From NCBI GenBank assembly GCA_946892665.1, contig CAMPOT010000001.1:930001-994000 (forward strand): a stretch of 64,000 bases of DNA, read 5' to 3'. The notes beneath the pieces were generated by a model. That model was given only the letters and a program-made list of their open reading frames with translations, had not been told where the DNA came from and did no database searches. This document shows positions 1 through 9,409 of this stretch, piece by piece (position 1 is the stretch's first letter; the number at the start of each line of letters is the position of its first letter). The position numbers and the translations under genes are program-made. The stretch is from Chryseobacterium sp. Marseille-Q5410 (GTDB taxonomy: Bacteria > Bacteroidota > Bacteroidia > Flavobacteriales > Weeksellaceae).

Positions 1-193
1 CATCACTTGCAGGCTTTACCTTAGTGTTTGCTTTGGTAGAAGTTTTTGCGGAACTAGAGCTTTTCTTTGTGCTTGCAGCTGTTTTAGTAGAAGACGCTTT
101 TGTTGAAGCAGTTTCCGCAGTAGTTGATTTTGCAGCGGAACTTTTAGCATCCGTTGATTTGGATGAGCCGCCTTTTGTTGAAGTCTTTGCCAT
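1..193 (-). CDS. N-terminus of a Lys/Ser/Thr/Ala-rich protein (partial)
   Basis: The left edge cuts this gene; only the first 64 codons are visible, read leftward from ATG at 193. The visible part is low-complexity, built almost only from K, S, T and A (it opens MAKTSTKGGSS), like the basic disordered tails of histone H1-like or other nucleic-acid-binding proteins in Flavobacteriia. The folded part, if any, lies outside the window, so no function is assigned. The opposite strand is also open here, but only as a mirror of this biased composition. Confidence 0.6.
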   Translation of the reverse strand, partial: MAKTSTKGGSSKSTDAKSSAAKSTTAETASTKASSTKTAASTKKSSSSAKTSTKANTKVKPASD

Positions 194-276
194 AATCTTT
201 AATTTTTTAATATTAATATGTTGTGATTTGCTTTTCTGGTTTTATCAAAATCTATACCAGTAAGATTGAGTCGGAT

Positions 277-753
277 CTAGCTGATTTTTTCAAGTTTGGG
301 AGCTTCCTTTTCATTTAATTTGAGTTGCTCTCGTTGGTAAACTTCTTTTCTTAGATTGGTACTGGAGAACCGATGGTTTCTTTCATTGTAATGAAGCCGG
401 ATATTTTTCTGCTCACAGTATGCTCTTCCGGTGAAATTTTTGTCTTTGTACTCGTCTCCAATTATTCTCACATCAATACTGAAGAGTTTTAAAATATCTT
501 CTAAATCTTCCTCTGTGGTGTAAGGAATAATTTCATCTACATATTGGCAACCCTTTAATTGAACGTAGCGTTCTATAACAGTTTGGGTAGGCCTATTTTT
601 TTCAGGACGATCAATAGTGGGATCGGTTTGAAGACCCACGATGAGATAATCGCATTGCTCTTTAGCTTCTGCCAGCATCTGCACATGCCCTGCATGTAAT
701 AAATCGAAGCAACTGAACGTAATTCCTACTATTTTTTTTGTTGTTTCCATCAT
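277..753 (-). CDS. Adenylyltransferase/cytidylyltransferase family protein
   Basis: A 158-residue nucleotidyltransferase of the glycerol-3-phosphate cytidylyltransferase (TagD)/HldE-C type. It has the HxGH nucleotide-binding motif (HAGH, residues 20-23) in a Rossmann-like start, and the second signature RFSST at residues 128-132. The family transfers CMP or AMP from the NTP to a phosphorylated small molecule. It lies last in a leftward cluster with a glycosidase, UDP-galactopyranose mutase and a glycosyltransferase, which suggests activation of a precursor for surface glycan or phospholipid-like decoration. Two adjacent ATGs allow a start one codon later. The exact substrate cannot be told from the sequence. 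Confidence 0.85.
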   Translation of the reverse strand: MMETTKKIVGITFSCFDLLHAGHVQMLAEAKEQCDYLIVGLQTDPTIDRPEKNRPTQTVIERYVQLKGCQYVDEIIPYTTEEDLEDILKLFSIDVRIIGDEYKDKNFTGRAYCEQKNIRLHYNERNHRFSSTNLRKEVYQREQLKLNEKEAPKLEKIS

Positions 754-769
754 GTAAAATTTTTAATAT

Positions 770-1894
770 TTAGTACACAGAAATAGCTATTGACCCTTCT
801 TGATGCTCCCGTATTGCATTGATGTAATCGGTGACCGGAATTCGGTTGCCTTTATCGTCGAGATCAAAGATTCCCGAATTATGATAGTGTTCAAAATTAT
901 CCCAGTCTGTACGGTCTGTCACTGGATATAAGCAAATACCCTTAAAATCTATTCCGCTTCGCACAACCTCGCTACATTCTTCTGAAATTTCTTTTAACCA
1001 GGAAGCTCGACCCTCGCCGAAATGCCCAGTTTCAGAGAGGAATATCGGCTTTTGATAACGCTGATAAGCCTCGGCGAGAAGTTGTCGTAACGGAACTCTC
1101 TTTCCTTCAGGATCAGGCCAGCACAAACTTTCGTCCTCACCTTTCCACTGGCAATTCCAATAATAATTAAATCCCAAGATTTCCAGATAATCTTCTTGGC
1201 CACCGAGTTCAGGACATAGTCTGCCACCAATGATGTCCATCGCTTCAAACTGATATTCATTTCGACGAGCTAAACATTCAGGATCGTCGCCGTTACAGTG
1301 AATTTTCACCAATGGTTCTACCATAACAATTGTACAGGATGGAAGTTCTCGCTTTAAAACTTCTATGCCTTTAATGGCGGCTTTGCACAGGTGGTATTTA
1401 ATATCCCAACCGTTGTGAACAGCGTAAGGAACAGTTCCGCGCGCCTCACCGGAAAACCAGGAAAGGAAGCTGATTTCATTAACCGGAACAACCATTAGAT
1501 GTTCCTCCGAATTTTGTTTGTAGAAAGCTGCAAATGCTTCACACAGCGAAGCAAATCGCTGGGAAAAATGTGGGTGCGTTGGAAATAATCCGTCCGGATA
1601 ACCAAAGTGAATTAAATCCCAAATCACTTGCAAATTGTATTCTTTTGCAGTTCTCATTCGGTTTAAAACTTCAGAAAAATCATATTGGTACGGAACTTTT
1701 TCAACTTCACTCCAACAGATGCCTTCGCGTACGGTTTTGATTCCCAATTCGGATATTAACTGGTAATCTTCCGCAGCGCGGATGTCGTGTTGTGTATCTT
1801 GGAGTAGATTTACACGATTTCCTGAGCGATTGAGATGATCCGCACACTCGAAGCCACCCATTAAATAACTTTTAAACAGTTGTCTTGGCTTCAT
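770..1894 (-). CDS. Glycoside hydrolase family 1-like protein
   Basis: A 374-residue TIM-barrel protein related to family 1 beta-glycosidases but shorter than the usual 440-480 residues. The acid/base Asn-Glu pair is visible at residues 139-140 (PVNEIS) and the likely nucleophile is Glu288 in FLSETG, both in the expected order. There is no signal peptide, so it should be cytoplasmic. Its start lies inside the 3' end of the UDP-galactopyranose mutase gene (23-bp overlap), so the two are probably translated together. In this context it may act on a lipid-linked or nucleotide-linked glycan or be a glycosyl-transferring homologue; that is an inference. Confidence 0.75.
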   Translation of the reverse strand: MKPRQLFKSYLMGGFECADHLNRSGNRVNLLQDTQHDIRAAEDYQLISELGIKTVREGICWSEVEKVPYQYDFSEVLNRMRTAKEYNLQVIWDLIHFGYPDGLFPTHPHFSQRFASLCEAFAAFYKQNSEEHLMVVPVNEISFLSWFSGEARGTVPYAVHNGWDIKYHLCKAAIKGIEVLKRELPSCTIVMVEPLVKIHCNGDDPECLARRNEYQFEAMDIIGGRLCPELGGQEDYLEILGFNYYWNCQWKGEDESLCWPDPEGKRVPLRQLLAEAYQRYQKPIFLSETGHFGEGRASWLKEISEECSEVVRSGIDFKGICLYPVTDRTDWDNFEHYHNSGIFDLDDKGNRIPVTDYINAIREHQEGSIAISVY

Positions 1895-3014
1895 GATCTT
1901 TTCGATTTGGAGTTTCTAGTGATGAAAATAAATCTAAAGCATTTTTAAAAGCCTGATCCATATTAAAGTATTTGTAGTTCGCTAATCTGCCAACAAAATA
2001 AACGTCGGTAAGTTTATCGGCTTCTGCTTTGTATTTGTCGTAGATCAGTTGGTTCTTTTCATTCGGGACAGGGTAGTAAGGCTCTCCATGATCAACCGTA
2101 TATTCTTTTACAATAGTGGTTTTAGGAGATTTTTGATTGCCAAAGTGCTTGTACTCCACAATACGTGTATAATCTACTTCATTGCCCGGATAATTGACCA
2201 CACTGTTTTCCTGAAAATATTCTTGATCGAGATGCTCCGTAACGAAATTGATGGAGCGATATTCCAGTTTTTCCAAGTTAGTTTTGAACTCAAAGAAACG
2301 ATCTACCGGTCCGGTGTAAAATAATTTTTCATAACCTTCAAACTGTTCTTTTACATCAAAATAATCCGTATTTAATAAGACGGTAATATTTGGATGATCA
2401 AGCATTTTCTCGAAAATCTTGGTATATCCTTCTTTAGGAAGTGCCTGGTACTCATCAGAGAAATATCGGTCATCATAATTGTTTCTCACCGGTATTCTTT
2501 CCAACACAGAAGCATGAAGTTCTGCGGGATATTTGTCCCATTGTTTTTTGGTATAATGCTTAAACATTTTTTCATACAAAACGGTTCCAACGCGGTTAAG
2601 CACTGCTTCTTCGCCATTGGCTGGCTTATCGAAATGTATACGGCTGGAGTTTAACCAGCTTGTCATCTCTTCCTCATTCTTAATATTAGTCCCGAATAGC
2701 GTATTCACCGTCATTATGTTTACAGGAATGGGGACGGTTTTATCATCCACTCTTGCTACCACACGATGTTCCCAAGGATACCATTCGCCAAATTGATTCA
2801 CGTATTCCCACACTTCTTTATCGTTGGTATGAAATAAGTGAGCTCCGTACTTTGAAGTTAATATTCCGTTTTCTTCATAAAAGTCATAACAGTTACCCGC
2901 AATGTGATCTCTTTTTTCGATAATCACTACTTTTTTACCAATGCTGGCATAACGTTCCGCTAAAGTTGCTCCCGAAATGCCTGCTCCTACTATTAAAATG
3001 TCTACTTTGTTCAT
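1872..3014 (-). CDS. glf: UDP-galactopyranose mutase
   Basis: A 380-residue FAD enzyme that converts UDP-galactopyranose to UDP-galactofuranose for cell-surface polysaccharides. The N-terminal dinucleotide fold has GAGISG at residues 10-15, followed by the family pattern around KYGAHLFHTND. The C-terminal flavin-binding stretch GRLANYKYFNMDQ is also typical. Length fits the bacterial family. It overlaps its neighbours on both sides (4 bp with the glycosyltransferase upstream, 23 bp with the GH1-like gene downstream), so the four genes from 4090 down to 277 probably form one operon for a galactofuranose-containing glycan. Confidence 0.95.
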   Translation of the reverse strand: MNKVDILIVGAGISGATLAERYASIGKKVVIIEKRDHIAGNCYDFYEENGILTSKYGAHLFHTNDKEVWEYVNQFGEWYPWEHRVVARVDDKTVPIPVNIMTVNTLFGTNIKNEEEMTSWLNSSRIHFDKPANGEEAVLNRVGTVLYEKMFKHYTKKQWDKYPAELHASVLERIPVRNNYDDRYFSDEYQALPKEGYTKIFEKMLDHPNITVLLNTDYFDVKEQFEGYEKLFYTGPVDRFFEFKTNLEKLEYRSINFVTEHLDQEYFQENSVVNYPGNEVDYTRIVEYKHFGNQKSPKTTIVKEYTVDHGEPYYPVPNEKNQLIYDKYKAEADKLTDVYFVGRLANYKYFNMDQAFKNALDLFSSLETPNRKDHEAKTTV

Positions 3015-4090
3015 GCGGTTACTTTTTCAATGATGTTCTTCATGTTTTCGGCGGTGTTGTCCCAGGAAGTGTTCTCCAGAATTTTTCGATACTCGCTCAA
3101 ATCCTGACTGGAAGCTTTGTTAATTGCTTCGCAGAAATCGTTCTCATCGTTGATGAGGAGGATGCAATTGCTGTAGTCGCGTTCCACATCTTTAATTCTG
3201 GTGGAAATGATAGGCTTGCTGGCAGACATATACTCCAAAGTTTTGGTAGGGCTGATGAATTTTGTTGCATCGTTGAGAGCAAAAGGCATCATTGCTATTT
3301 TAAAATGTTGAAGATATTGTGGAAGCTCGCCGTAGGATTTCATTCCCAAATAGTGAATGTTGTCTGCCTGCGGTAAATCACTCTCGCTGATTTTACATAA
3401 TGGACCAATCATTACAAAAGAGGTCTCAGGAGATTTGGCAGCGGTTTTCCGCAGAAGATCTAGATCTATACGTTCATCAATAACGCCATAATACCCTACG
3501 ATAGGTTGCGGAATGTCTTTTAAATCATCGGGCATGGATATGTCACTTACATTAGAAAAGTGGTTAATATCAACAGAACTCGGAAAGCAGAAGACATTAT
3601 GGTGTTTAAGTTTTTTGGATTCAAATAGTGATTTACCGCCAGTGTATACGATATCCGCAGCTGCTAGAAGTTGATTTTCCTGATCAATAAGCTGCGCTGG
3701 CGCACCTCGGAACAAGGAGAGTTCGTCCATGCAGTCATAAATAACGGTGCCAAAATCTAAAGTTTCCAAAACGCTGATGAAAGAGGGAGAATAGAACCAC
3801 CCAATAGGAAATACTCGGTTTTTCAAATGTTTTTTCAAGAAAGGTCCAATTGATTCCATGCTTTGGACAGGTGGACGAAGGACGTGGATATTGGGTTGTA
3901 CCTCCCGAACTTCAAAGGGAGAATGACCGTTGAGTGTGGTTGGTTGTGGCTCCTCTACGACTAAAATCCTGTAGTTGTTGGCAAGCCGGGTTATTAAATG
4001 TTGTGGCCGTTGATACACAAAATCCCATCTAAGATGGCAGAATACAATCATGTCATAATCTAAATGATTGCTTTTTGGGTTAATTTCCAT
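3011..4090 (-). CDS. Glycosyltransferase (GT-B fold, GT4-like)
   Basis: A 359-residue GT-B type glycosyltransferase. The N-terminus has the pattern HLRWDFVYQRPQH seen in a Bacteroidetes/proteobacterial group of family 1/4 transferases. The C-terminal nucleotide-sugar domain carries SPTKTLEYMSASKPIIS, matching the usual K-x-LEYMA-x-G-x-P element with Ser for Gly. It is the first gene of the leftward cluster and overlaps glf by 4 bp (ATGA). With the mutase next door, a galactofuranosyl or related transfer is plausible but not shown. No membrane segments are seen. Confidence 0.85.
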   Translation of the reverse strand: MEINPKSNHLDYDMIVFCHLRWDFVYQRPQHLITRLANNYRILVVEEPQPTTLNGHSPFEVREVQPNIHVLRPPVQSMESIGPFLKKHLKNRVFPIGWFYSPSFISVLETLDFGTVIYDCMDELSLFRGAPAQLIDQENQLLAAADIVYTGGKSLFESKKLKHHNVFCFPSSVDINHFSNVSDISMPDDLKDIPQPIVGYYGVIDERIDLDLLRKTAAKSPETSFVMIGPLCKISESDLPQADNIHYLGMKSYGELPQYLQHFKIAMMPFALNDATKFISPTKTLEYMSASKPIISTRIKDVERDYSNCILLINDENDFCEAINKASSQDLSEYRKILENTSWDNTAENMKNIIEKVTA

Positions 4091-4348
4091 TAGTTTATTT
4101 TTTTTGATTTGGATTTAAATAAAAAAGCAAAGAGTTTCTCGTTGATATTTCAACATGAGTAATTCCGAAATTTTTCTAGCTTAAATAATAGGTAAAAGCT
4201 CATAAATATCCATCGAAGAATAAATTATTGAGCTATTGTTTAAAAATCAAAGATTATACCAATGGAATTAACTGTGTAATATTAATGAAAAGTTTATAAA
4301 TAAAAACAATTATTATTAAAAATTTAAATAGTTTAGCATCCTAAGATT
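4091..4348. other. AT-rich intergenic spacer
   Basis: 258 bp without a supported gene, between the 3' end of xth and the start of the glycan operon. It should hold the promoter of that operon (reading leftward). A weak -7-like ACTCTTTG can be read on the minus strand near 4120, but I do not see a well-spaced -33 TTG. No clear hairpin terminator for xth was found. Confidence 0.4.
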
Positions 4349-5113
4349 TTAAGATTCTAATTCCACCAAAACAGGACAATGGTCCGAATGTACCGCTTCT
4401 TTCAAAATCACCGCTCGAGATAGCTTTTCTTTTAGTGTATAGGAAACAAAATTGTAGTCTAATCTCCAACCTTTATTTCTTTCTCGAGAATTTTGTCGAT
4501 AGCTCCACCAGGAATAATTATCGGGCTGGTCATTAAAAAACCTGAAACTGTCTATCATTTCGCATTCTTCAATAAATTTTGTCATCCATTCTCTTTCCAT
4601 CGGAAGAAATCCCGAGACATTTTTTAATCCTTCTGGGTTATGAATGTCGATGGCTTTATGACAAATATTGAAATCGCCACAAATAATAAGGTTTGGGACG
4701 GTTTTTCTTAAATCATTGATGTAAACCAAGAAATCTTCACAAAACTGCATTTTGAATTCTAATCTTTCGATATTGGAAGCGGACGGAACGTACACGGAAA
4801 TCACCGAGAAGCCGTCGAAATCTGCTCTCATCACTCTTCCTTCGCTGTCGTAACGCTCGATGCCGCAACCATATTCTACAAGAAGAGGTTCAATTTTAGA
4901 GGCGATTCCTACACCGGAATACCCTTTTCGTTGCGCAGAATGCCAATAACTTTTGTATCCGATTTTCTCTAAACTTTCGATATCGATTTGGTCGTTTCCT
5001 GCTTTGCTTTCCTGAATGCAAATCACATCGGGATCGGCGATTTTTAGCCAGCCCAGAAAATCTTTGGTAAAAGCAGCACGAATTCCGTTTACATTGTATG
5101 AAATAATTTTCAT
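4349..5113 (-). CDS. xth: Exodeoxyribonuclease III
   Basis: A 254-residue AP endonuclease/3'-5' exonuclease of the ExoIII family, for base excision repair. All family motifs are visible in order: NVNGIRAA near the start, the metal-binding Glu in CIQESKA, GDFN in the centre, a LDYNFVS stretch, and SDHCPV with the catalytic His at the C-terminus. The open frame extends 34 codons upstream to 5215, but that part looks like translated leader, and MKIISYNVNGI is the standard N-terminus. It lies 137 bp downstream of porX on the same strand. Confidence 0.95.
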   Translation of the reverse strand: MKIISYNVNGIRAAFTKDFLGWLKIADPDVICIQESKAGNDQIDIESLEKIGYKSYWHSAQRKGYSGVGIASKIEPLLVEYGCGIERYDSEGRVMRADFDGFSVISVYVPSASNIERLEFKMQFCEDFLVYINDLRKTVPNLIICGDFNICHKAIDIHNPEGLKNVSGFLPMEREWMTKFIEECEMIDSFRFFNDQPDNYSWWSYRQNSRERNKGWRLDYNFVSYTLKEKLSRAVILKEAVHSDHCPVLVELES

Positions 5114-5250
5114 TGAATATTTTTTATTTTTCCCAAAATTACAAAAGCGATTTTGATTCCACCGAAATTTACCGCACAAAAAAGGCGGAAAAAACAGTAT
5201 GTTTCTTCCGCCCAATTGGATCCCAAATTTAAATAAACTATGAAAAAAAA

Positions 5251-6792
5251 CTATTTGGGCTCCATAATGCTGAGCGGGATAATCACTTCTTCCAAGGAGA
5301 TTCCGCCGTGTTGGTAGGTTTCTTTGTAATAATTTACGAAATGATTATAGTTTTTCGGATAAGCCAAAAAGATGTTGTTTTTGGCGAAAATATATTTTGA
5401 ACTTAGATTTCCTTTTGGTAAAAACAGTTTTTCGGGATTTGAAATTGCCCAAACATCGCTGTTTTCGTAAGTTAAACTTCTTCCGGTTTTGTATCGGATA
5501 TTGGTAGAAGTTTCGCGGTCGCCCACTACTTTGCTTGGTTTTTTTACATAGATCGTTCCGTGATCGGTAGTGATCACCAGTTTGAAACCATTGTCCGCAG
5601 CCTGTTTGATGATTTTTAATAAAGAGGAATTCTCAAACCAATTATACGTGAGTGATCGGAATGTTTTATCATCGCGAATCAGTTGGTTGACGATCACATT
5701 ATCGGTTTTCGCATGGGAAAGGATGTCGATAAAGTTGTAAACAATTACCAGGAGATCATTGTTTTTATGTTGGTTGAAATCTTCCAATATTTTTTTCTCG
5801 AAATCAGCATTGAGAATTTTTAGGTATTTCATTGATTTCGCTGATAACCCGAGGCGTTTCATTTGATCTTCCAGAAAATCTCTTTCGTGCTCATTTTTAT
5901 TGCCTTCTTCGTTGTCATTAAACCAATATTGTGGAAATCTTTTTTCTATTTCTGAAGGTAAAAGTCCGGCAAAGAAGGAGTTTCTGGCGTACTGCGTCGC
6001 GGTCGGAAGTATACTGAAATAGTAATCTTCAGACGTTTTGTTGTAGAATTTGGTGAATAATGGTTCGATGACTTTCCATTGATCGTAACGCAAATTATCA
6101 ATCATGAGGAGCAACACTTTATCTTTTTCCACCTCGCTTTTTACTTTTTCTTTGAAAAGTGTGTGGCTCATCATTGGTTTTTCGTTCGTATGCAACCAGT
6201 CTTCATAATTGTTTTCGATGAATTTGGAGAACTGAATGTTCGCTTCTTCTTTTTGAGATTGCAACAAATCTGAAAATTCATTATCAAAAACTTTATCAAA
6301 TTTGATTTCCCAATTGAGGATTTTCTTGTAGTAATCTGCCCATTCCTGATACGTCTTTAGGTATGAAAGTTCCATGGAAAGATTACGAAATTCCTGCTGA
6401 TATTCCTGAATGGTTTGTTGTTCCACCAAAGTTTCCTCCTGAAGATTTTTCTTTAAAGACAATAAAACCTGGTTTGGATTTACCGGTTTCAGGATATAAT
6501 CGGCGATTTGGGAACCAATTGCCTGTTCCATGATTCGCTCTTCCTCATTTTTGGTTACCATCACGATTTTAATAGCCGAATCGATATTTTTAATCATTGG
6601 AATGGCTTCCAAACCGGAGATTCCAGGCATATTTTCATCGAGCAAAGCCAATTGAAAATTTTCTTTTTCGATCATTTCCAGCGCCTCATTCACATTGTTT
6701 ACGGGATTCACTTCGTAACCTTTGTTTTCCAAAAACACGATATGTGGTTTCAGTAAATCTACTTCATCATCAATCCATATCAATTTTGCCAT
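5251..6792 (-). CDS. porX: PorX, response regulator with PglZ effector domain (type IX secretion)
   Basis: A 513-residue two-domain regulator. Residues 1-120 are a CheY-like receiver with acidic pair DDE at 8-10, phospho-acceptor Asp52 (LLDENMPG) and Lys102 (ILKP). A helical linker follows to about residue 220, then an alkaline-phosphatase-superfamily PglZ domain with metal-site stretches LLLMIDNLRYDQW and VITTDHGT. This is the architecture of PorX, which with PorY and SigP controls type IX secretion genes in Porphyromonas and Flavobacterium, and whose PglZ domain acts as a zinc-dependent phosphodiesterase. No histidine kinase or other por gene is adjacent. Diverges from the HD gene at 7005. 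Confidence 0.93.
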   Translation of the reverse strand: MAKLIWIDDEVDLLKPHIVFLENKGYEVNPVNNVNEALEMIEKENFQLALLDENMPGISGLEAIPMIKNIDSAIKIVMVTKNEEERIMEQAIGSQIADYILKPVNPNQVLLSLKKNLQEETLVEQQTIQEYQQEFRNLSMELSYLKTYQEWADYYKKILNWEIKFDKVFDNEFSDLLQSQKEEANIQFSKFIENNYEDWLHTNEKPMMSHTLFKEKVKSEVEKDKVLLLMIDNLRYDQWKVIEPLFTKFYNKTSEDYYFSILPTATQYARNSFFAGLLPSEIEKRFPQYWFNDNEEGNKNEHERDFLEDQMKRLGLSAKSMKYLKILNADFEKKILEDFNQHKNNDLLVIVYNFIDILSHAKTDNVIVNQLIRDDKTFRSLTYNWFENSSLLKIIKQAADNGFKLVITTDHGTIYVKKPSKVVGDRETSTNIRYKTGRSLTYENSDVWAISNPEKLFLPKGNLSSKYIFAKNNIFLAYPKNYNHFVNYYKETYQHGGISLEEVIIPLSIMEPK

Positions 6793-6973
6793 ATACTATA
6801 TTTAAATTTTAAAAGATGCAGTTTCAATGTAGTCGAACCGCATTTGTTGTGTCCAAAAATACAACCAAACATTGCCAATTTTATTTTAAACACACGTTAA
6901 AGTTGCGTTAATTTTAGCAAGTAAATTCATAAAAAAATAATGAATGTAGCGGATTATTGAGCTTAGAAATCCT

Positions 6974-6981
6974 TATTTTTG
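6974..6981 (+). promoter_or_regulatory. Candidate -7 element of the HD phosphohydrolase gene
   Basis: TATTTTTG fits the Bacteroidetes -7 consensus TAnnTTTG and lies 23 bp before ATG 7005. The nearest TTG (6957-6959) is only 14 bp upstream, shorter than the usual spacing, so confidence is limited. Confidence 0.4.
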
Positions 6982-7004
6982 TCAACACTCATCAATTTTA
7001 GTTC

Positions 7005-8219
7005 ATGACCAACAAATTCAAAATCATCAACGATCCTGTTCACGGTTTCATCAAAATTCCCCATGAAATTTTGTTTGATGTCATCGAGCATCGGTATTTT
7101 CAGCGTTTGCGACGTATTTCCCAGACCGGGTTGTTGAATCTCATTTTTCCCGGAGCTACACATACCAGATTTCATCACGCTTTAGGAGCAATGCATTTGA
7201 TGTTTACGGCACTGGAAACTTTAAAACTTAAAGGTGTTGAAATTTCCAAAGAAGAAGAAAAATCGGCGTTGTTGGCGATTTTGCTTCACGATGTTGGTCA
7301 TGGTCCGTTTTCTCATGCTTTAGAAAATATGTTGATGGATGATTGGCATCACGAAAAACTCTCGCTATTGCTGATGAATAAAATGAATGAAGAGTTTGGT
7401 GGTGAGTTATCGATGGCCATGGAAATGTTTCAGGGCAAGTACCATCGGAAATTTTTCAACCAGTTGATTTCGTCGCAATTGGATGTTGATCGGTTGGATT
7501 ATTTGAAGCGCGACAGCTTCTACACAGGAGTTTCCGAAGGAAATGTGAATACACAGCGAATAATTTCCATGATGAATGTCTCGGATGAGGAATTGGTGAT
7601 TGATGCGAAGGGGATTTATTCGATTGAAAACTTCCTCACGGCGAGAATGTTTATGTACTGGCAAGTCTATTATCATAAAACTTCGGCGTTGGCGGAGCAT
7701 CTTTTGGTGAAGATTTTGGATCGCGCAAAATTCTTAATTTCTGAAGGTAAAGATTTGCCAGCATCGGAAAATTTAAAATATTTTTTAACCCGAAACCATT
7801 TCGAAACCGCTTCTGATGAAGATATCCGACGATTTACAGAGTTGGATGACAATGATGTGATTCAGGCAATGAAATTCTGGTGCAAAAATGAAGATTTTGT
7901 GTTGTCTTATCTTTGCAAATGTGTGATTCAAAGGGGTTTTCTAAAGACAAAAATTTCCTCAAAACCTTTTTCTGCAGAATTTATTAATGAAAAAATCGAA
8001 AAAACCAATGCTGTTTTTAGGATTGAGAATGGAGATCAGCTTGTAGATCAGATTTCCAGAAATTTGTTGCCGTACAATGCCGAAAAACAACAGATTTATT
8101 TATTATTGAAAAATGGTGAAAAAATCACGCTTGAAAATTCGGAAAACCAAATTCTCTCAACCTACATCAATCAGCCAAATACGAAGTATATTCTTTCTTT
8201 TCCGAGGGAAATATTGTAG
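7005..8219 (+). CDS. HD-domain phosphohydrolase (dNTPase-like)
   Basis: A 404-residue HD-superfamily protein. The metal-site pattern is complete: His in FHHALG, the HD doublet in LLHDVGHGPFSHALE, and a distal Asp in DVDRLDYLKRD. It resembles the YdhJ/SAMHD1-like group, which hydrolyses nucleotides, often dGTP or other dNTPs. The N-terminal stretch INDPVHGFI is characteristic of the group. It sits just upstream of the lipid A genes on the same strand, a synteny common in Flavobacteriia, and may be co-transcribed with them although lpxD has its own -7-like element. Confidence 0.9.
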   Translation: MTNKFKIINDPVHGFIKIPHEILFDVIEHRYFQRLRRISQTGLLNLIFPGATHTRFHHALGAMHLMFTALETLKLKGVEISKEEEKSALLAILLHDVGHGPFSHALENMLMDDWHHEKLSLLLMNKMNEEFGGELSMAMEMFQGKYHRKFFNQLISSQLDVDRLDYLKRDSFYTGVSEGNVNTQRIISMMNVSDEELVIDAKGIYSIENFLTARMFMYWQVYYHKTSALAEHLLVKILDRAKFLISEGKDLPASENLKYFLTRNHFETASDEDIRRFTELDDNDVIQAMKFWCKNEDFVLSYLCKCVIQRGFLKTKISSKPFSAEFINEKIEKTNAVFRIENGDQLVDQISRNLLPYNAEKQQIYLLLKNGEKITLENSENQILSTYINQPNTKYILSFPREIL

Positions 8220-8343
8220 AAGAAACTTTGGAAGTGAAGTAACCCTCAGTGAAAACAATTATTTTTGGTATTTCATAATGTAGTTCTCATATCGTACTCA
8301 GTACTTTTTGACTTTTTTATCTACCAAAATATTCAAAAAAGTA

Positions 8344-8371
8344 TTGCGTAATTCATAATTTCTTATCTTTG
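8344..8371 (+). promoter_or_regulatory. Candidate lpxD promoter abutting the start codon
   Basis: TTG at 8344-8346 and TATCTTTG at 8364-8371 are separated by 17 bp, matching the flavobacterial -33/-7 pattern. The -7 element ends 6 bp before ATG 8378, so a transcript would have almost no 5' untranslated leader. Confidence 0.5.
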
Positions 8372-8377
8372 CAAGAT

Positions 8378-9409
8378 ATGGAATTTACAGCATCGCAGAT
8401 TGCAGCTCTTATCAACGGGAAAATTATTGGCGACGAAAACACCATCATCAGAGGGGTTTCGCCAATAGAAAGTGGTGAGCAAAATCACTTGTCTTTCATT
8501 GCCCAAGAAAGGTTTGCCCATTATATCGACAACACGAAATGCGCTGTTCTCATTGTTTCAGAAAAATTATTAACCAAAGAGTCTTACCCTGTGACGATCA
8601 TCGCTGTAGAAGATGCATATCTTTCTTTTCAGGTTTTGATGAATCTATATAATGATATGCAGGGCCGCAAAACAGGTATTGAACAAGGTGCAGTATTTCA
8701 CGAAACCTCTGTGGTAGGTGAAAATGTGTATGTTGGAGCTTTTACTTGTGTTTCTGAAAAAGTGAAAATAGGCGATGGAAGTCAGATTTATCCTCATGTT
8801 TATATCGGAAAAAATGTAAAAATCGGAAAAAACTGTATTTTGTACAGTGGTGTTCGCGTTTACGATTATTGTGTAATTGGTGACAACTGTGTCGTTCATT
8901 CCAATACCGTGGTTGGTTCGGACGGATTTGGTTTTCAACCGACCAAAGATGGTTATCAAAAAATTCCACAACTCGGGAATGTAGTTTTGGAAGATAACGT
9001 GGAGATTGGCTCCAACTGTAGTATTGATCGAGGAACCATCGGGTCTACCGTGATTGGTAAAGGAACCAAAATTGATAATTTAATTCAAATCGCTCACAAT
9101 GTAAAAATTGGTGAGAATAATGTGATTGCCGCGCAAGCAGGAATTGCTGGCTCAACCATCATTGGCGACTGGAATCAAATCGGTGGTCAGGTTGGAATTG
9201 TGGGGCATATCCACATCGGAAATCAAGTGAAAATTCAGGCCCAAAGTGGAGTGAATTCCAATACCAAAGATGGTGAAATCTTATACGGATCACCTGCTAT
9301 CAATGCGGGTGAATACAGAAGAAATTATGTTCATTTCCGAAATTTAACCGAAATTGTAAAACGCATCAATAACTTAGAAAACAACTCAAAAGATAAAACT
9401 AATGAGTGA
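8378..9409 (+). CDS. lpxD: UDP-3-O-(3-hydroxyacyl)glucosamine N-acyltransferase
   Basis: About 343 residues. It adds the N-linked hydroxyacyl chain in lipid A synthesis. The N-terminal uridine-binding domain (residues 1-100) is followed by a left-handed beta-helix of hexapeptide repeats, including the catalytic-loop region around IQIAHNVKIGENNVIAAQ with the conserved His. The frame is open from a TTG at 8369, but ATG 8378 (MEFTASQIA) gives the normal LpxD start. The 3' end overlaps lpxC-fabZ by 8 bp, so the lpxD, lpxC-fabZ and lpxA genes form a tight operon. Confidence 0.95.
   Translation: MEFTASQIAALINGKIIGDENTIIRGVSPIESGEQNHLSFIAQERFAHYIDNTKCAVLIVSEKLLTKESYPVTIIAVEDAYLSFQVLMNLYNDMQGRKTGIEQGAVFHETSVVGENVYVGAFTCVSEKVKIGDGSQIYPHVYIGKNVKIGKNCILYSGVRVYDYCVIGDNCVVHSNTVVGSDGFGFQPTKDGYQKIPQLGNVVLEDNVEIGSNCSIDRGTIGSTVIGKGTKIDNLIQIAHNVKIGENNVIAAQAGIAGSTIIGDWNQIGGQVGIVGHIHIGNQVKIQAQSGVNSNTKDGEILYGSPAINAGEYRRNYVHFRNLTEIVKRINNLENNSKDKTNE

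Noticed and set aside
24..263. Open + strand frame of 79 codons
   Set aside because: It is the complement of the K/S/T/A-rich minus-strand gene; hydrophobic composition is a by-product.
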